A stretch of DNA of 63,090 nucleotides from Bryobacterales bacterium (GCA_003157745.1 PMKM01000125.1:2834-65923), one strand, 5' to 3'. Counted from the first letter of the stretch, positions 44,900 to 54,917 are shown. Made by a program: numbers and translations. Notes: generated by a model from the letters alone, not told the origin.

Positions 44900-45819
44900 C
44901 TCCAGATCGTCTCCAGCCCAGCCAGGCGTCGAAGTTGCTGCCGCCGCAAGTACTTCACTAACTTCGGTTCTGGGACTCTAGGGACTCGACGGATGTAACC
45001 CTTCGCGGCCCCAAAGAGCATACCGAGAGAGCACACTAGATACGGCCGCTGAGCGCAGCGCCTGACACACTTCGCCAGCAGGAACAGCGGGTGATATCCC
45101 GCGACGTAGTCCGCCAGGCCGTTCTTGACTGCATCGCTCCACGCGCCCATGGCGCGGCCTGTCGGACGCTTGTGAAGAGCTTTCACGTCCGGGAAACTCC
45201 GCGTGCGCCAGCCCAGATAGTTCGCCTTCACCTCGTCTACCGAATCCCAGCCTGGCGATCTGAGAAGCCCTCCCAGAGCTTCCCAACAAGCGCGCCGGTA
45301 CATCTTGGTTGCACCTCGCACGTGGAATCGCGGATTCGCTTCGTACCTGACTTCCCCGTTTTCCAAATGATACAAAGTTCCGCCACCAATCCCCAGGCTG
45401 GGATCCCCCTCAAACTGCTCGAAACACTTTTCAAAATAGTCCGGCGGCAACGTGAGGTCGCCGTCAAGTTTTACCACGAACTCCCAGTCGCTCCGCGACA
45501 GCGCCGCATATCCCTCTTCGAACGCTTCTATCACACCGGCGCCGGGCGCACGGTGCCCCCTATTGGACCTACGGACACACGATATCCAGCCGCAACGCTC
45601 GGCATAGGCGCCGGCAATCCCCGCGGTGTCATCGCTGGACCCGTCGTCGACAATCACCCAGTGAGCCGGCTGCACAGTCTGTCGCATCACGCTTAGGATC
45701 GTCTCTTCGATGTACTCCCCCTCGTCGCGCACCGGGCTGATGATCACGTAGCGTGTCTTCTGCCGCTTGGTCCCTTCAGTCGACTGCGGTTCCACAGCGG
45801 CATCCACAAAGTCGCCCAT
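44896..45819 (-). CDS. family 2 glycosyltransferase
   Basis: A GT-A glycosyltransferase of about 307 residues. It shows YVIISPVRDEGEYIEETILSVMRQT, WVIVDDGSSDDTAGIAGAYAER, and FVVKLDGDLTLPPDYFEKCFEQF with the DGD motif. LGIGGGTLYH and the RGATKMYRRACWEALGG segment follow. The ATG at 45819 is chosen; a GTG at 45843 also starts plausibly before the UDP-GlcNAc epimerase stop. The long in-frame extension upstream overlaps that gene and is not protein-like. Confidence 0.84.
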   Translation of the reverse strand: MGDFVDAAVEPQSTEGTKRQKTRYVIISPVRDEGEYIEETILSVMRQTVQPAHWVIVDDGSSDDTAGIAGAYAERCGWISCVRRSNRGHRAPGAGVIEAFEEGYAALSRSDWEFVVKLDGDLTLPPDYFEKCFEQFEGDPSLGIGGGTLYHLENGEVRYEANPRFHVRGATKMYRRACWEALGGLLRSPGWDSVDEVKANYLGWRTRSFPDVKALHKRPTGRAMGAWSDAVKNGLADYVAGYHPLFLLAKCVRRCAQRPYLVCSLGMLFGAAKGYIRRVPRVPEPKLVKYLRRQQLRRLAGLETIWR

Positions 45820-45856
45820 GCTGTTGATGCTATCCTCGTTCACGTAGTTCCCATTA

Positions 45857-47242
45857 TCATTGGATGGATGGGCCCGGCGCCGCTCCGGTTGCAACTGCCG
45901 CACCTTGCAGCGACTGAGGAGCACCAGCACCGGCTTCCCGCCCAGAGGCGACTCGAGACCACCCATCAGTGGACGTGTCGGTTCCAGCCGCCGAGCGCCT
46001 TCTGCGAACGGCCTGCTCAATCACCGCGATGATCCGCCCGGCGCTTTGCCCGTCCCAATACTGAGGCACCTTACCCGACGGCTTCGTTACTAACTGGCGC
46101 TGAACAGCCGCGCGGATGCCTTCCTTCTGAACTCCAGCAATTACATTCGTGCCCATCGACACCGTCACTGGCCGCTCCGTATTCTCGCGCACCGTAACAC
46201 AGGGAACACCCAGACAGGTCGTTTCCTCTTGAATCCCACCCGAGTCAGTTACTACGAGAGCGGCGTGGCTCATCAGGCACAAACAGTCCACATACCCCAA
46301 GGGGTCCAACATTCGGATCGCTCCCGGCGTCCCATGTGCGTCTGCGGTTCCTCGGCCGTTCACTCTACCTGCTTGGTTGAAGCGAGCCTCAAGACCGAAC
46401 TCCTTGATCCGCCGCTGTGTGCGTGGATGGGCCGGAAACACGACCGCGATTTGTCGCGCCGCGTCCTCGAGCGCCTCCAAGATATTCAGAAACGCGTCGT
46501 AACTATCGACGTTCGCCGGCCTGTGGACCGTAGCCAGAACGTACGGCAGAACACCCCCTCCGCCGTTATTCCCGCCTGCTCCGCTTCGAAGGCCGAGATC
46601 GTCGAGGACCGTAGACTCCTTCGCCCGATCCTTGCAAGCTAGCAGCGAGTCGATCATTGTGTTGCCGACGAAATGAACCTTGTCCTGCGCCACACCTTCG
46701 CGGGCAAGATTGCCGAGCGCACTCTCCTCCGTTACAAAGAGCAGGTCTGACATTTGGTCTGTTAGAATCCGGTTCATCTCTTCCGGCATTGTGCGATCGA
46801 AGGACCGCAGGCCAGCCTCTACGTGGGCGATGAGCGGTCGGATTCCGGAACCTTCCAAAGAGAGTTTTGCCGCGACCAGGGCGCACGCCAGAGTGGAATT
46901 CACGTCCCCAACCACGATCAGGGCATCGGGCCTTTCTTGGAGCAGGACGGGTTCGAACCTCTTCATGATCTCCGCGGTCTGAATCGCGTGCGAGCCCGAT
47001 CCAACACCAAGGTGAACGTCCGGCTTCGAAAGGCGTAGGTCCGCAAAGAAACAATCGGACATATGCTCGTCGTAATGCTGGCCCGTGTGCACAAGGACGC
47101 AACGGACTTCCTCCGTCGATGACTGGCCTTCGCCGCCCATCGACGCCCTCGCAATCTCCTCGTTGTGACGCTTGATCGCAGAGACCAGCGGAGCAGCCTT
47201 CATGAAGTTCGGCCTGGCACCGACGACAATCAGCACTTTCAT
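45857..47242 (-). CDS. UDP-N-acetylglucosamine 2-epimerase (non-hydrolysing, WecB/WbpI-like)
   Basis: A 461-residue member of the WecB family, about 80 residues longer than usual because of a low-complexity C-terminal tail and an insertion after strand two. Core motifs are VGARPNFMKAAPL, HTGQHYDEHMSDCFF, VVGDVNSTLAC, HVEAGLRSFDRTMPEEMNR and VTDSGGIQEETTCLGVPC. WecB makes UDP-ManNAc; WbpI epimerises the diacetamido-glucuronic acid form to the manno form. With the other Wbp-like genes here, the second is as likely. ATG at 47242. Confidence 0.85.
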   Translation of the reverse strand: MKVLIVVGARPNFMKAAPLVSAIKRHNEEIARASMGGEGQSSTEEVRCVLVHTGQHYDEHMSDCFFADLRLSKPDVHLGVGSGSHAIQTAEIMKRFEPVLLQERPDALIVVGDVNSTLACALVAAKLSLEGSGIRPLIAHVEAGLRSFDRTMPEEMNRILTDQMSDLLFVTEESALGNLAREGVAQDKVHFVGNTMIDSLLACKDRAKESTVLDDLGLRSGAGGNNGGGGVLPYVLATVHRPANVDSYDAFLNILEALEDAARQIAVVFPAHPRTQRRIKEFGLEARFNQAGRVNGRGTADAHGTPGAIRMLDPLGYVDCLCLMSHAALVVTDSGGIQEETTCLGVPCVTVRENTERPVTVSMGTNVIAGVQKEGIRAAVQRQLVTKPSGKVPQYWDGQSAGRIIAVIEQAVRRRRSAAGTDTSTDGWSRVASGREAGAGAPQSLQGAAVATGAAPGPSIQ

Positions 47243-47308
47243 TTTCTTAGGCCGCTCCTCATATAGACTCCGCCGCCTTTCCAAACCCCTCGCGTTCTTC
47301 CGTTCGCC

Positions 47309-48649
47309 CTAGACAACATAACTCAGCCGATCGCCGTTCATGCTCGCGTATGCCACGCTGGCTGCGTCTCTGCCCGGGCCGGCGATTTCGTCTACGCCGT
47401 TCCGCCGGGTCACTCTCATCTGGCTTCGTTCCCGCCACCAGCGGTTTACATCTTGCGGAAGAGCCGTCCAGACCATCCTCTGGCTGCGCAGTTCCGCCAG
47501 GTGCCCGAGCAACTGTTTGTACGCCTCCAGAGCTCTCCCTTTCATGCTGTAATCCGGATGGACGATGAAACTAGCCAACCCATGCTTCTCGAAAATCAAA
47601 GCGATTTGTCTTTTCCAGTGGTCGATCGAATAGTCGCCAAGAATATGGAACACTGAGTAGTCCTGACTGGTCGTCACCGGAAGCTCCAGAACCTCTCCAA
47701 CGAAATACGGGAACACGGTGCAGCATCCGCCGCGTTGCGCCTCCAGGTGCCCCACATTGGGAACCGACATGTCGTATGCGACATCCAACTCCCCGTACCA
47801 GTCGGTGTTTCTGTACAGCCGGCCGGCTCGAAACCCGCTGGCGCCGTACTCTCTGGCAAGACGGTTGATTGTCGCGGCGCGGCGCCGGAATCTATCATGG
47901 TCGTCGAATAGGTTTCCATCGTGGGACAGGTCCTGGATACCAACCTCGCAACCTCGCGCCCGGATGCTCTCAAGAAGTTGCGGCGAAACCGTGTAGGCGC
48001 CGTTAGGTATCAGTTGAAACGACGACTTAATCCCGAAGGCGTTGTCAATCTCTATGATCTCGGGAACCAGTTCCAGCCCGGCCTTTGTCTCAACATCGTG
48101 TGTCACCATCGCGCAGCCCGAGGCGCGTTCCGGCCAAAACCACACGAACGGCACTCGCTCGATTTTCCGGGCCGCCATGCAGAGCCAAAGCACCCGCTCC
48201 AACAGTTCTTCCACAGTCGTATCGACCGGCCATTGCGGAAACCGTAAGCGCTCCCAGTTTCGGAGGAACGCTCTTTGCAAGTGCTTCCGCACTGGCACGC
48301 CCAACCATGGACGGACGGCGTAGTAGGCGCGCTGAACTGCCCTGCTCGATAGGATCCCGCGCTTCTGCGCATGCCCATCCCCCGGGTAACGTTCCCGATG
48401 CAGATTGTCCACTATCTCCGAAAGGTCGAACGGCAGACCAACCACCGCTGCACTCCGGCTCACCCCCTCGGCCGCGTCGTCGCATCCCGCGCTCGTTGGC
48501 ATTTCCGCAGTTGTCGTGGATGTCCGCCCGTAACACAGAAGCTTGGGCCCAAAACGAAAATATCCGGGACGTGCCGACAGTTTGCCAATCTGCCCGAACT
48601 CGACCAGATCCCCTGGGCACCGATAGAACTCGACCAGGGGATTAACCAC
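47309..48649 (-). CDS. polysaccharide deacetylase-family protein
   Basis: A protein of about 446 residues with a NodB-like (CE4) region in its middle: CAMVTHDVETKAGLELVPEIIEIDNAFGIKSSFQLIP (the THDVE pattern supplies the first metal Asp), RARGCEVGIQDLSHDGNLFDD, and HPDYSMKG near the end. The N-terminal YRCPGDLVEFG part is characteristic of the homologues in EPS clusters. No signal peptide is seen, so it may be cytoplasmic. Start: a GTG at 48649 overlaps the upstream stop by 8 bases; an ATG at 48730 would overlap by 89. Confidence 0.75.
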   Translation of the reverse strand: MVNPLVEFYRCPGDLVEFGQIGKLSARPGYFRFGPKLLCYGRTSTTTAEMPTSAGCDDAAEGVSRSAAVVGLPFDLSEIVDNLHRERYPGDGHAQKRGILSSRAVQRAYYAVRPWLGVPVRKHLQRAFLRNWERLRFPQWPVDTTVEELLERVLWLCMAARKIERVPFVWFWPERASGCAMVTHDVETKAGLELVPEIIEIDNAFGIKSSFQLIPNGAYTVSPQLLESIRARGCEVGIQDLSHDGNLFDDHDRFRRRAATINRLAREYGASGFRAGRLYRNTDWYGELDVAYDMSVPNVGHLEAQRGGCCTVFPYFVGEVLELPVTTSQDYSVFHILGDYSIDHWKRQIALIFEKHGLASFIVHPDYSMKGRALEAYKQLLGHLAELRSQRMVWTALPQDVNRWWRERSQMRVTRRNGVDEIAGPGRDAASVAYASMNGDRLSYVV

Positions 48650-49847
48650 GCTGCCGCTGGTCGCCTGGCCTCGCTGAAGCCGCTCGCCGATGCCGTCCGG
48701 ACTCCGAAATGCTTCGACCTGCGAATGCATACAGCAACCATCCGAAATGGTACGGACGGCACTCGTGCCTGACCACCAGATCGCTCGTGCCCTCCGGGCT
48801 CGTGGCCCCTGCCACAGCACGCCGCACCGATTCGAAGCGTGCACTGTATTCTTGCCGATGATAGATGTTGCGCCAGATCACCTGCTCGGAGTCATTGATC
48901 AGATCCCGGCCCAGTTGATTGTTTCCACCTATCCACTGAAGGCCTCGGTAGATCGGCTCATCGTAATCCTCGTTGAGTGCTTCACTAAGCGCAAACAGAG
49001 CCATCGGCGCCATACCGTCCTGGTGAACGGAATACACCGGATATCCCTCAAACACGCGGCCGAGCTTCGCGTCATAGTGCCACCACCATTCGCCCAGCGG
49101 CCCCTGCAGCCGGCATATCTGATCGGCGCACTGTCGGGCCATTTCGAGCGCGTCTGGCACTCTGTACGCCTCGGCGTACTTGCTCAAGGCATAGATTGGA
49201 TAGACTTGGTCGGCAAAGCTGCCGATTCGGCCGCGCAACAATCCGCCGAGCGATCCATCCCTCGCGACATGTCCGAACAGCCCGGCCTTGCCTCGGGTAG
49301 CTTGCAACCCCGCATAGGCACTCCTGGCGAGCTCCGCCTCGTCCCGCCACCCTGCAGCGCCAGCCAGCTTCATGTGAGCGAGACCGGACAGGAACCACGC
49401 TAACTCCATAGTCCGCTTTTCCCGCTTCTTCCTAAGCCCATTCAATAGGCTGTCTAGCCTGGCGTTATCGCAACACTCCCGCAGGCGCTCCGGCGACACC
49501 ACCGCAGATAGCCACAACAATAGGCCGAGGTCGCCGACATTGGTCACCCAGCTCGTATCACGAACAAGCCGAAGCAACACGGCGTTGATATTGACCGGCG
49601 AAATCAGACCACTTGCTTCGGCCCGGTGCAGCCCGAGAAGAGTCATCATCGTGTACCGGTCGGAAAGTCCCTCCTGCACCAATCCCAAACCGCTCTGCCG
49701 CAGCCGGTAACAGAACGCCCGACGCTCGACATTGAACATGGCCTGTGTCCCGTTCGTCGCCAGCTTCAGCAAGTGCCTCAGGTCGACCGGCGCCGGCCGC
49801 GTTCTTATAGCTGAATCGTGTCCTGCGGTATTCGCGAGGTAACTCAT
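48642..49847 (-). CDS. uncharacterised helical, possibly (alpha/alpha)6-barrel EPS-locus protein
   Basis: A 401-residue protein I cannot name. It is predominantly helical, with repeated aromatic/Trp motifs such as GPLGEWWWHYDAKLGRVFEGYPVYSVHQDGMAPMALFALSEA and GLQWIGGNNQLGRDLINDS, which recall six-hairpin toroid glycosidases and lyases or glucuronyl C5-epimerases. It starts in a four-base overlap with the DUF354 gene and its end overlaps the deacetylase-like gene, suggesting a three-gene functional unit. The last 25 residues are low-complexity. Confidence 0.7.
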   Translation of the reverse strand: MSYLANTAGHDSAIRTRPAPVDLRHLLKLATNGTQAMFNVERRAFCYRLRQSGLGLVQEGLSDRYTMMTLLGLHRAEASGLISPVNINAVLLRLVRDTSWVTNVGDLGLLLWLSAVVSPERLRECCDNARLDSLLNGLRKKREKRTMELAWFLSGLAHMKLAGAAGWRDEAELARSAYAGLQATRGKAGLFGHVARDGSLGGLLRGRIGSFADQVYPIYALSKYAEAYRVPDALEMARQCADQICRLQGPLGEWWWHYDAKLGRVFEGYPVYSVHQDGMAPMALFALSEALNEDYDEPIYRGLQWIGGNNQLGRDLINDSEQVIWRNIYHRQEYSARFESVRRAVAGATSPEGTSDLVVRHECRPYHFGWLLYAFAGRSISESGRHRRAASARPGDQRQRG

Positions 49848-50977
49848 CCTGCCTCCGCCACCGATACGATGTGATCGACGATTGTCGTCAAGGTACGGCT
49901 CTGGAATCGCTCCGGCTCACTCGGTCGGCGCCGCCGCTCGATCACGATCTTGCTACGCACTTCGTCGGCGCTCTTCACCAGTACGAGTCGCCCTGTCGTC
50001 GCCAAGTGCCGATCCACGGCTCCGATTTCGCCACGGAAAATGCTGTACACCGGCACGCCCAATGCTGCCGCTTCCCTGTTCATGGTGCCGCCGCCGCTAA
50101 CTACAAGGTCCGAATGCCAGATCAGGTTCAAACCGTCCACTGCTCGATCTGGAACTATCACCTTGCCACTGTCGAAGAGTCTCGGCCATAACTTGCGTAT
50201 CTCACTCCCCTGCCTTTGGTTGCGCGGCAACAGAATTGCCTTCACTCTTGCGGTATCTCGCACTAGACCGAACACGGCGTCGAGAAGTGCCTCTGCTTCC
50301 GCATTGTGATAGTGCGCCTCAGTCGCAGGAGGACGAATTGTCAACACTACTTCGTCCGGACTTAGTCCCAGCAATCCGATAATCGAGGGGTCCGGCTTGA
50401 ATCTCGGAACATAGACGTCTTCCTTGATTCCCGGATAACGCAGGATCGGTCTCGCGGCTCCGCCCGCCCGCGGCTCGATCACTTCGGGAAACATCACCCA
50501 GCTTGGACGCAGCAGCTCAATGCCCCTCGCGAACTCATAATCCACTATGACGATCGAACGCATCCGCAGCGCCGCGGTTAGCATCATCTGCGACCGGGAG
50601 CCGTGTGATACGGCCACATCCGGTTTTTCGGCCAGCACCGTCGGGGCAAGTTGCATCGCCCGCACGCACAACCCCACCACTTTCAATAGCGTGTGTTTAC
50701 CGTGGTGACGCCCGATCCGTTTGTGTTCCACCTTGAGCAGGCTGGCAAGTTCGCACACCTGAAAGCACTGCCGGGCCGTCACCAGCACGCGATAACCGCG
50801 GGCGCGAAGTTCGTCGATGATCGGAGCGAAAAACGGCACATGTGGAGAGTTGTCAAGGTCGATCCATATCTTCCTGGGCTTTCTTTGCAACGCACGCCCC
50901 GGCCCATCGTTCGACGGCGCGTCGCGCTCGACCGTCGGGCTGGGCGCGACATCCGGCCTTGCTGGCTCTACCATCAC
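49844..50977 (-). CDS. DUF354 family protein (GT-B/epimerase-like fold)
   Basis: A 377-residue DUF354 protein. After a disordered N-terminus (1-35) comes KIWIDLDNSPHVPFFAPIIDELRARGYRVLVTAR, a signature of the family, then VAVSHGSRSQMMLTAALRM, VVLTIRPPATEAHYHN and DLVVSGGGTMNREAAALGVPVYSIFRGEIGAVDRHL. The fold resembles UDP-GlcNAc 2-epimerase and GT-B glycosyltransferases; function is not established. It overlaps the next gene by four bases. Confidence 0.82.
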   Translation of the reverse strand: MMVEPARPDVAPSPTVERDAPSNDGPGRALQRKPRKIWIDLDNSPHVPFFAPIIDELRARGYRVLVTARQCFQVCELASLLKVEHKRIGRHHGKHTLLKVVGLCVRAMQLAPTVLAEKPDVAVSHGSRSQMMLTAALRMRSIVIVDYEFARGIELLRPSWVMFPEVIEPRAGGAARPILRYPGIKEDVYVPRFKPDPSIIGLLGLSPDEVVLTIRPPATEAHYHNAEAEALLDAVFGLVRDTARVKAILLPRNQRQGSEIRKLWPRLFDSGKVIVPDRAVDGLNLIWHSDLVVSGGGTMNREAAALGVPVYSIFRGEIGAVDRHLATTGRLVLVKSADEVRSKIVIERRRRPSEPERFQSRTLTTIVDHIVSVAEAG

Positions 50978-50978
50978 T

Positions 50979-52214
50979 TCAGTAACTCCCCGCGCCTACT
51001 GCCATTGCCATTGCGCTCGTCCGTCCCAGCGACACAGCGGCGCCTAGCTCACTGGCGACCCGCCGCTGCTGCTCATGCCCCAACCCGGGATACATGGGCA
51101 GTGACAGTATCTCCAGCGCCGCCGCTTCGCAAACCGGGAAGTCTCCGCGTTTGTAACCTAGGCTGCGATAAGCTTTTTGGAGGTGAAGTGGAATCGGATA
51201 GTGAATTCCGGTCCCAATGCCTGCGTCGGCCAGATACTGCTGAACACGCTCCCGGTTCTCGACCCGGACCACATACAAGTGGTATACCGCCTTCGCCCAT
51301 GGTGGCTCCATCGGAAGTACGACCCCGGCGGTCGACTTCAGCAACTCCCGGTAACGCTTCGCGCAGTGCCGGCGCTGCGCCCCCCAGTTACTAAGATGGC
51401 CCAACTTAACCTTTAGGATGCCCGCCTGGATGGCGTCCAATCTCCCGTTGTACCCCGCCATATCGTGATGATACTTCTGCGCCTGGCCGTGGTCGCGCAG
51501 CATCCGAATCTTCTCGGCCAACTTGTTGTCGTTTGTCGTCACCGCGCCGCCTTCGCCGCACGCGCCCAGGTTCTTCCCCGGATAAAAGCTGAACGCCCCG
51601 GCCCGTCCCATCGACCCGGCTTTCTTCCAGCTTCCGCTGTCTTTCGAGTAGTACTCCGCCCCATGCGCCTGGCAGGCATCTTCGATGACGGGAATGTTGT
51701 ACCGTTCTGCAATCTCGAGGATCGAATTCATATCCGCTGGCTGCCCGTACAGGTGGACCGGAACGATCGCGGCTACCCGCCTTCCTAGCCTGCGGTCGAC
51801 TAAGTAGCCGGCATCCCGATCTACCCGACAGTGGCTCTCGATGTACTCCTCGAGTTTTCTCGGGTCCATGTTATGCGTTCCAGCGTCGATGTCCACAAAC
51901 ACGGACCGTGCACCGGTTTGCGAAATCGCTTCCGCTGTCGCGGTGAAAGTATTCGAAACAGTGACGGCTACATCGCCATCGCCCACTCCCGCCGCCATCA
52001 GCGCAAACCGCAACGCATCCGTTCCGCTGCTCACCCCGACGCATTGCGACGTGCCGCAGAACGCCGCGAAGTCGTGCTCAAATGTAGCCACCATCGGCCC
52101 GCCTATGAATCCCGCGTTATCTAACGCCGTATTGAAGACCTGGACTAACTCCGCGCGCAGCTCTCTGTGCGGCGAAATGAGGTCCACAAACGGTATTTGA
52201 TCGATTCCAGTCAT
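50979..52214 (-). CDS. DegT/DnrJ/EryC1/StrS-family sugar aminotransferase (WbpE-like)
   Basis: A 411-residue PLP-dependent aminotransferase. The PLP lysine is Lys214 in SFYPGKNLGACGEGG; VSSGTDALRFAL binds the phosphate, and EDACQAHGAEY holds the Asp that contacts the pyridine nitrogen. In WbpE it transfers an amino group from glutamate to C3 of UDP-3-keto-GlcNAcA. With the WbpB-like oxidoreductase and WbpD-like acetyltransferase nearby, that role is well supported. ATG at 52214. Confidence 0.88.
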   Translation of the reverse strand: MTGIDQIPFVDLISPHRELRAELVQVFNTALDNAGFIGGPMVATFEHDFAAFCGTSQCVGVSSGTDALRFALMAAGVGDGDVAVTVSNTFTATAEAISQTGARSVFVDIDAGTHNMDPRKLEEYIESHCRVDRDAGYLVDRRLGRRVAAIVPVHLYGQPADMNSILEIAERYNIPVIEDACQAHGAEYYSKDSGSWKKAGSMGRAGAFSFYPGKNLGACGEGGAVTTNDNKLAEKIRMLRDHGQAQKYHHDMAGYNGRLDAIQAGILKVKLGHLSNWGAQRRHCAKRYRELLKSTAGVVLPMEPPWAKAVYHLYVVRVENRERVQQYLADAGIGTGIHYPIPLHLQKAYRSLGYKRGDFPVCEAAALEILSLPMYPGLGHEQQRRVASELGAAVSLGRTSAMAMAVGAGSY

Positions 52215-52345
52215 TTCATCCTCCGATACCCATTCCGTCTCTCACTCCCGAACCACTTCTGTGTTCCGTGCCCCAGGTTCGCCTTCACCCCTCACCTGGC
52301 TGGCAGCACAGCCGCTTCTATCCCGCCAAGACCCCCGCGTCATCG

Positions 52346-53389
52346 CTACGCGATATGCCGATACAGTATCGTTCCTGCAGCGGTCAAGACGCCTTTTGGC
52401 GCCAATGAGAACAACCGTCTGGCAATCGCCGAGGGGATGTTTTCCGCCCGCGACCGCGCCGCAGGCGCGGGGTACCGAAAGTACTCAAGAGTTGACCGCC
52501 GGCAGCCCCAGCGGTCTTTGAAAGTGAGCAGCCCGTCGTTGCTCCACTCGGTACGGCCCATATCGAACTCCGAAAGACCACCCTCCTTCGCCTCTCGGAT
52601 GGCCTTCCAGATCAGTAACTGCATCGGCCCCGCCTGGTGAAACTGTGGATCCGAACACGCATACTTATAGGTCATGCAGTTCTTATAGCGGATCGTCAGA
52701 ATGGCTGCCGCTAAGTGACCGTCCTTGCTTGCCACCCGAAGCTTCGTGCGTTCACCGAAACAGGAAAGCAAGTTCGCAAACCACGACAGCGGCTGAGGCG
52801 GTATCTGTTGCCGCCGTCGTGTCAGCACGGTCAGCCAGTAGAACTTGTGCAACAACTCCTGTGAGGTCCCTTCTTCGTAAGTCAGGCGTTCTCGCTCGGC
52901 CCGCGCGATCTTCCGTCGAACGCAGTTATGATGGAGGTTGTGGAACAGGTCTCCGATGCTCGGTCTCAAGTCAAGGCGATGCAGGCAGAACGCAGCCGCA
53001 CGGGCGACGCCCGCGCCTGGCTCGTCGCAGCCGCCGCCTGACCGCAGTTCCAAGTACGCCTCTCTCTTTTCATCGACCTTCCGCCCCAGTTCTGGCACAA
53101 GCGCGTTCAGTGTCTTCGCAGTGTCGACCAATGGGGCGCAGTGGTCGGCGAACGGAACTGAGATCATCCGGTTTCCTGTTATTCGGCTCTGCACGCGACA
53201 GTACACCAATCCGTTCGTCAGGCTTTCTTCCGGAGCGCACGTCGTCACGACGCTAGCCCGATACCCATAGGTTCGCTGTAGCGCACTCAGCCACTCTCGG
53301 CTGTGGAACACCGTCGCCAGCTCGTGTTCCACTAAGAGCCGTGGCCATCGAAAGTCTTCCATTGGGTCGATCGTGTAGACTCTCGCCAT
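52346..53389 (-). CDS. FemAB-like GNAT-fold protein
   Basis: A 347-residue protein with two GNAT-like halves as in FemAB/CelD-type proteins. HSREWLSALQRTYGYR, LHHNCVRRKIARAERERLTYEE, FYWLTVLTRRRQQIPPQP and the C-terminal QLLIWKAIREAKEGGLSEFDMGRTE are the characteristic segments. FemAB-like proteins are regular members of exosortase/EPS loci and may transfer an acyl or aminoacyl group. The ATG at 53389 is chosen; the frame is open to 53428. Confidence 0.82.
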   Translation of the reverse strand: MARVYTIDPMEDFRWPRLLVEHELATVFHSREWLSALQRTYGYRASVVTTCAPEESLTNGLVYCRVQSRITGNRMISVPFADHCAPLVDTAKTLNALVPELGRKVDEKREAYLELRSGGGCDEPGAGVARAAAFCLHRLDLRPSIGDLFHNLHHNCVRRKIARAERERLTYEEGTSQELLHKFYWLTVLTRRRQQIPPQPLSWFANLLSCFGERTKLRVASKDGHLAAAILTIRYKNCMTYKYACSDPQFHQAGPMQLLIWKAIREAKEGGLSEFDMGRTEWSNDGLLTFKDRWGCRRSTLEYFRYPAPAARSRAENIPSAIARRLFSLAPKGVLTAAGTILYRHIA

Positions 53390-53399
53390 GCCCGCTTGG

Positions 53400-53906
53400 T
53401 TAACCCCGACTCGCAATCCGTACAACACCGGGCCTCAGCATTCGCAAAACGCGGGCTGGGTTGCCTGCTACGATCGCATGGTCCGGAACGCTCTTTGTCA
53501 CCACGCTGCCGGCGCCCACGATCGCCCCTTCCCCAACGCTCAGATTGGCAAGGATCGTCGCACCCGAACCGATCGAAGCGCCCTTTTTGATCCGGGTCGC
53601 CTCTACCTTCCAGTCCTGTTCCGTCTGCAGCGCCCCTGCCGCGCTGGTCGCCCTCGGGTAGCTATCGTTAATGAACACTACTCCATGGCCGACAAATACC
53701 TCGTCTTCTATCGTGACCCCTTCGCAGATGAACGTGTGGCTCGATATCTTACACAACTTTCCGATCCGTGCGTTCTTTTGCACCTCGACAAAGGCACCGA
53801 TTCTCGTGTTGTCGCCTACTTCGCAGCCATACAGGTTAATGAACTTGGAGAGCCTGACGTTCGCTCCGAGCTTTACGTCCGGCGCAATGCATAAGAACTC
53901 GCTCAT
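53400..53906 (-). CDS. hexapeptide N-acetyltransferase (WbpD-like)
   Basis: A 168-residue left-handed beta-helix acetyltransferase, with [54 protein letters not shown], then [42 protein letters not shown]. This matches WbpD, which acetylates the 3-amino group of UDP-GlcNAc3NA. It overlaps the WbpB-like gene by four bases. ATG at 53906. Confidence 0.87.
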   Translation of the reverse strand: MSEFLCIAPDVKLGANVRLSKFINLYGCEVGDNTRIGAFVEVQKNARIGKLCKISSHTFICEGVTIEDEVFVGHGVVFINDSYPRATSAAGALQTEQDWKVEATRIKKGASIGSGATILANLSVGEGAIVGAGSVVTKSVPDHAIVAGNPARVLRMLRPGVVRIASRG

Positions 53907-54904
53907 AACCGCACCGCCGCACCCATCTCCGCCAACGACCGGTCCGCCGCTTCAAGCAACTTAACCACCCGTAACCCGGCGACCCCGTCGTTGAATGGCG
54001 TTTGCTCGTGCGCAACGCAATCGATGAAGTATCTAATTTCGGCGCTCAGCGCTTCGGTCTGCTCCACCTTGGGCGCCCACATGTCGCCCGCGCGATAACT
54101 TACCAGCACGTCGTACACGCCCTGGCTGCTCTTGATTTCCACACCTTTGTCGTATACCTTGATCTTTTCGTCGGCGTCCAGGTCGTTCCAGACCACCATC
54201 TTCTTTTCGCCGCCCAACAACGTCGTGCGCACCTTGACCGGCGACAGCCAGTTGACGTTGAAGTGAGCAATCACGTTGTCGCTGAAGTAGACCGTGATAT
54301 ACGCGACGTCCTTGTGGCAATTCAAGTGGTTTTGTCCGGTCGCAGCCAGGTATTCCGGTTTCGACTGCACCAGGTGGTCCATGATTGAGAGGTCGTGCGG
54401 TGCAAGGTCCCAGATCACGTTAACGTCATGCTGAAACAGCCCTAGGTTGACTCTGGTCGAGTCATAGTAGTAGAGCCTGCCCAGAGTGCCGTCCTGTATC
54501 AGTTGTCCGATCTTCTTTACCGCGCCGGTGAACAGAAACGTGTGGTCCACCATGATGGTCAGGCGCTTCTTGGCGGCCAGTTCAATCAATTCCTCCGCCT
54601 GGGCCGCCGTGGAGGTGAATGGCTTTTCGACAAAGACATGCTTGCCATTTTCCAGGGCTGCCTTGGCCAGTTCGAAGTGAGTCCAGACGGGTGTGATCAC
54701 AGCCACGGCGTCTATTTGCGGCGAACACAGCACCTCTGACGCGTCGCCAGTTACACGCGCATCGGGATAGGCCCGCTGTATCCGCTTTTGAGCGGCCGGA
54801 CTCTTGTCGCATACTGCTGCGACCTCGCAATCGTCGGCGGCATGGAAATTGCGCACGATGTGCGGTCCCCAATAGCCGTAGCCAATAATGCCGACTCGAA
54901 TCAT
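53903..54904 (-). CDS. Gfo/Idh/MocA oxidoreductase (WbpB-like)
   Basis: A 333-residue NAD-dependent dehydrogenase. The Rossmann motif is [34 protein letters not shown] holds the catalytic Lys (KPF); [14 protein letters not shown] carries the HD pair near the active site. WbpB oxidises the 3-hydroxyl of UDP-GlcNAcA to a ketone. The position just upstream of the WbpD-like gene, with WbpE-like and WbpA-like genes elsewhere in the window, supports that reaction. ATG at 54904. Confidence 0.86.
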   Translation of the reverse strand: MIRVGIIGYGYWGPHIVRNFHAADDCEVAAVCDKSPAAQKRIQRAYPDARVTGDASEVLCSPQIDAVAVITPVWTHFELAKAALENGKHVFVEKPFTSTAAQAEELIELAAKKRLTIMVDHTFLFTGAVKKIGQLIQDGTLGRLYYYDSTRVNLGLFQHDVNVIWDLAPHDLSIMDHLVQSKPEYLAATGQNHLNCHKDVAYITVYFSDNVIAHFNVNWLSPVKVRTTLLGGEKKMVVWNDLDADEKIKVYDKGVEIKSSQGVYDVLVSYRAGDMWAPKVEQTEALSAEIRYFIDCVAHEQTPFNDGVAGLRVVKLLEAADRSLAEMGAAVRL

Positions 54905-54917
54905 CGCCTCTCCACCT

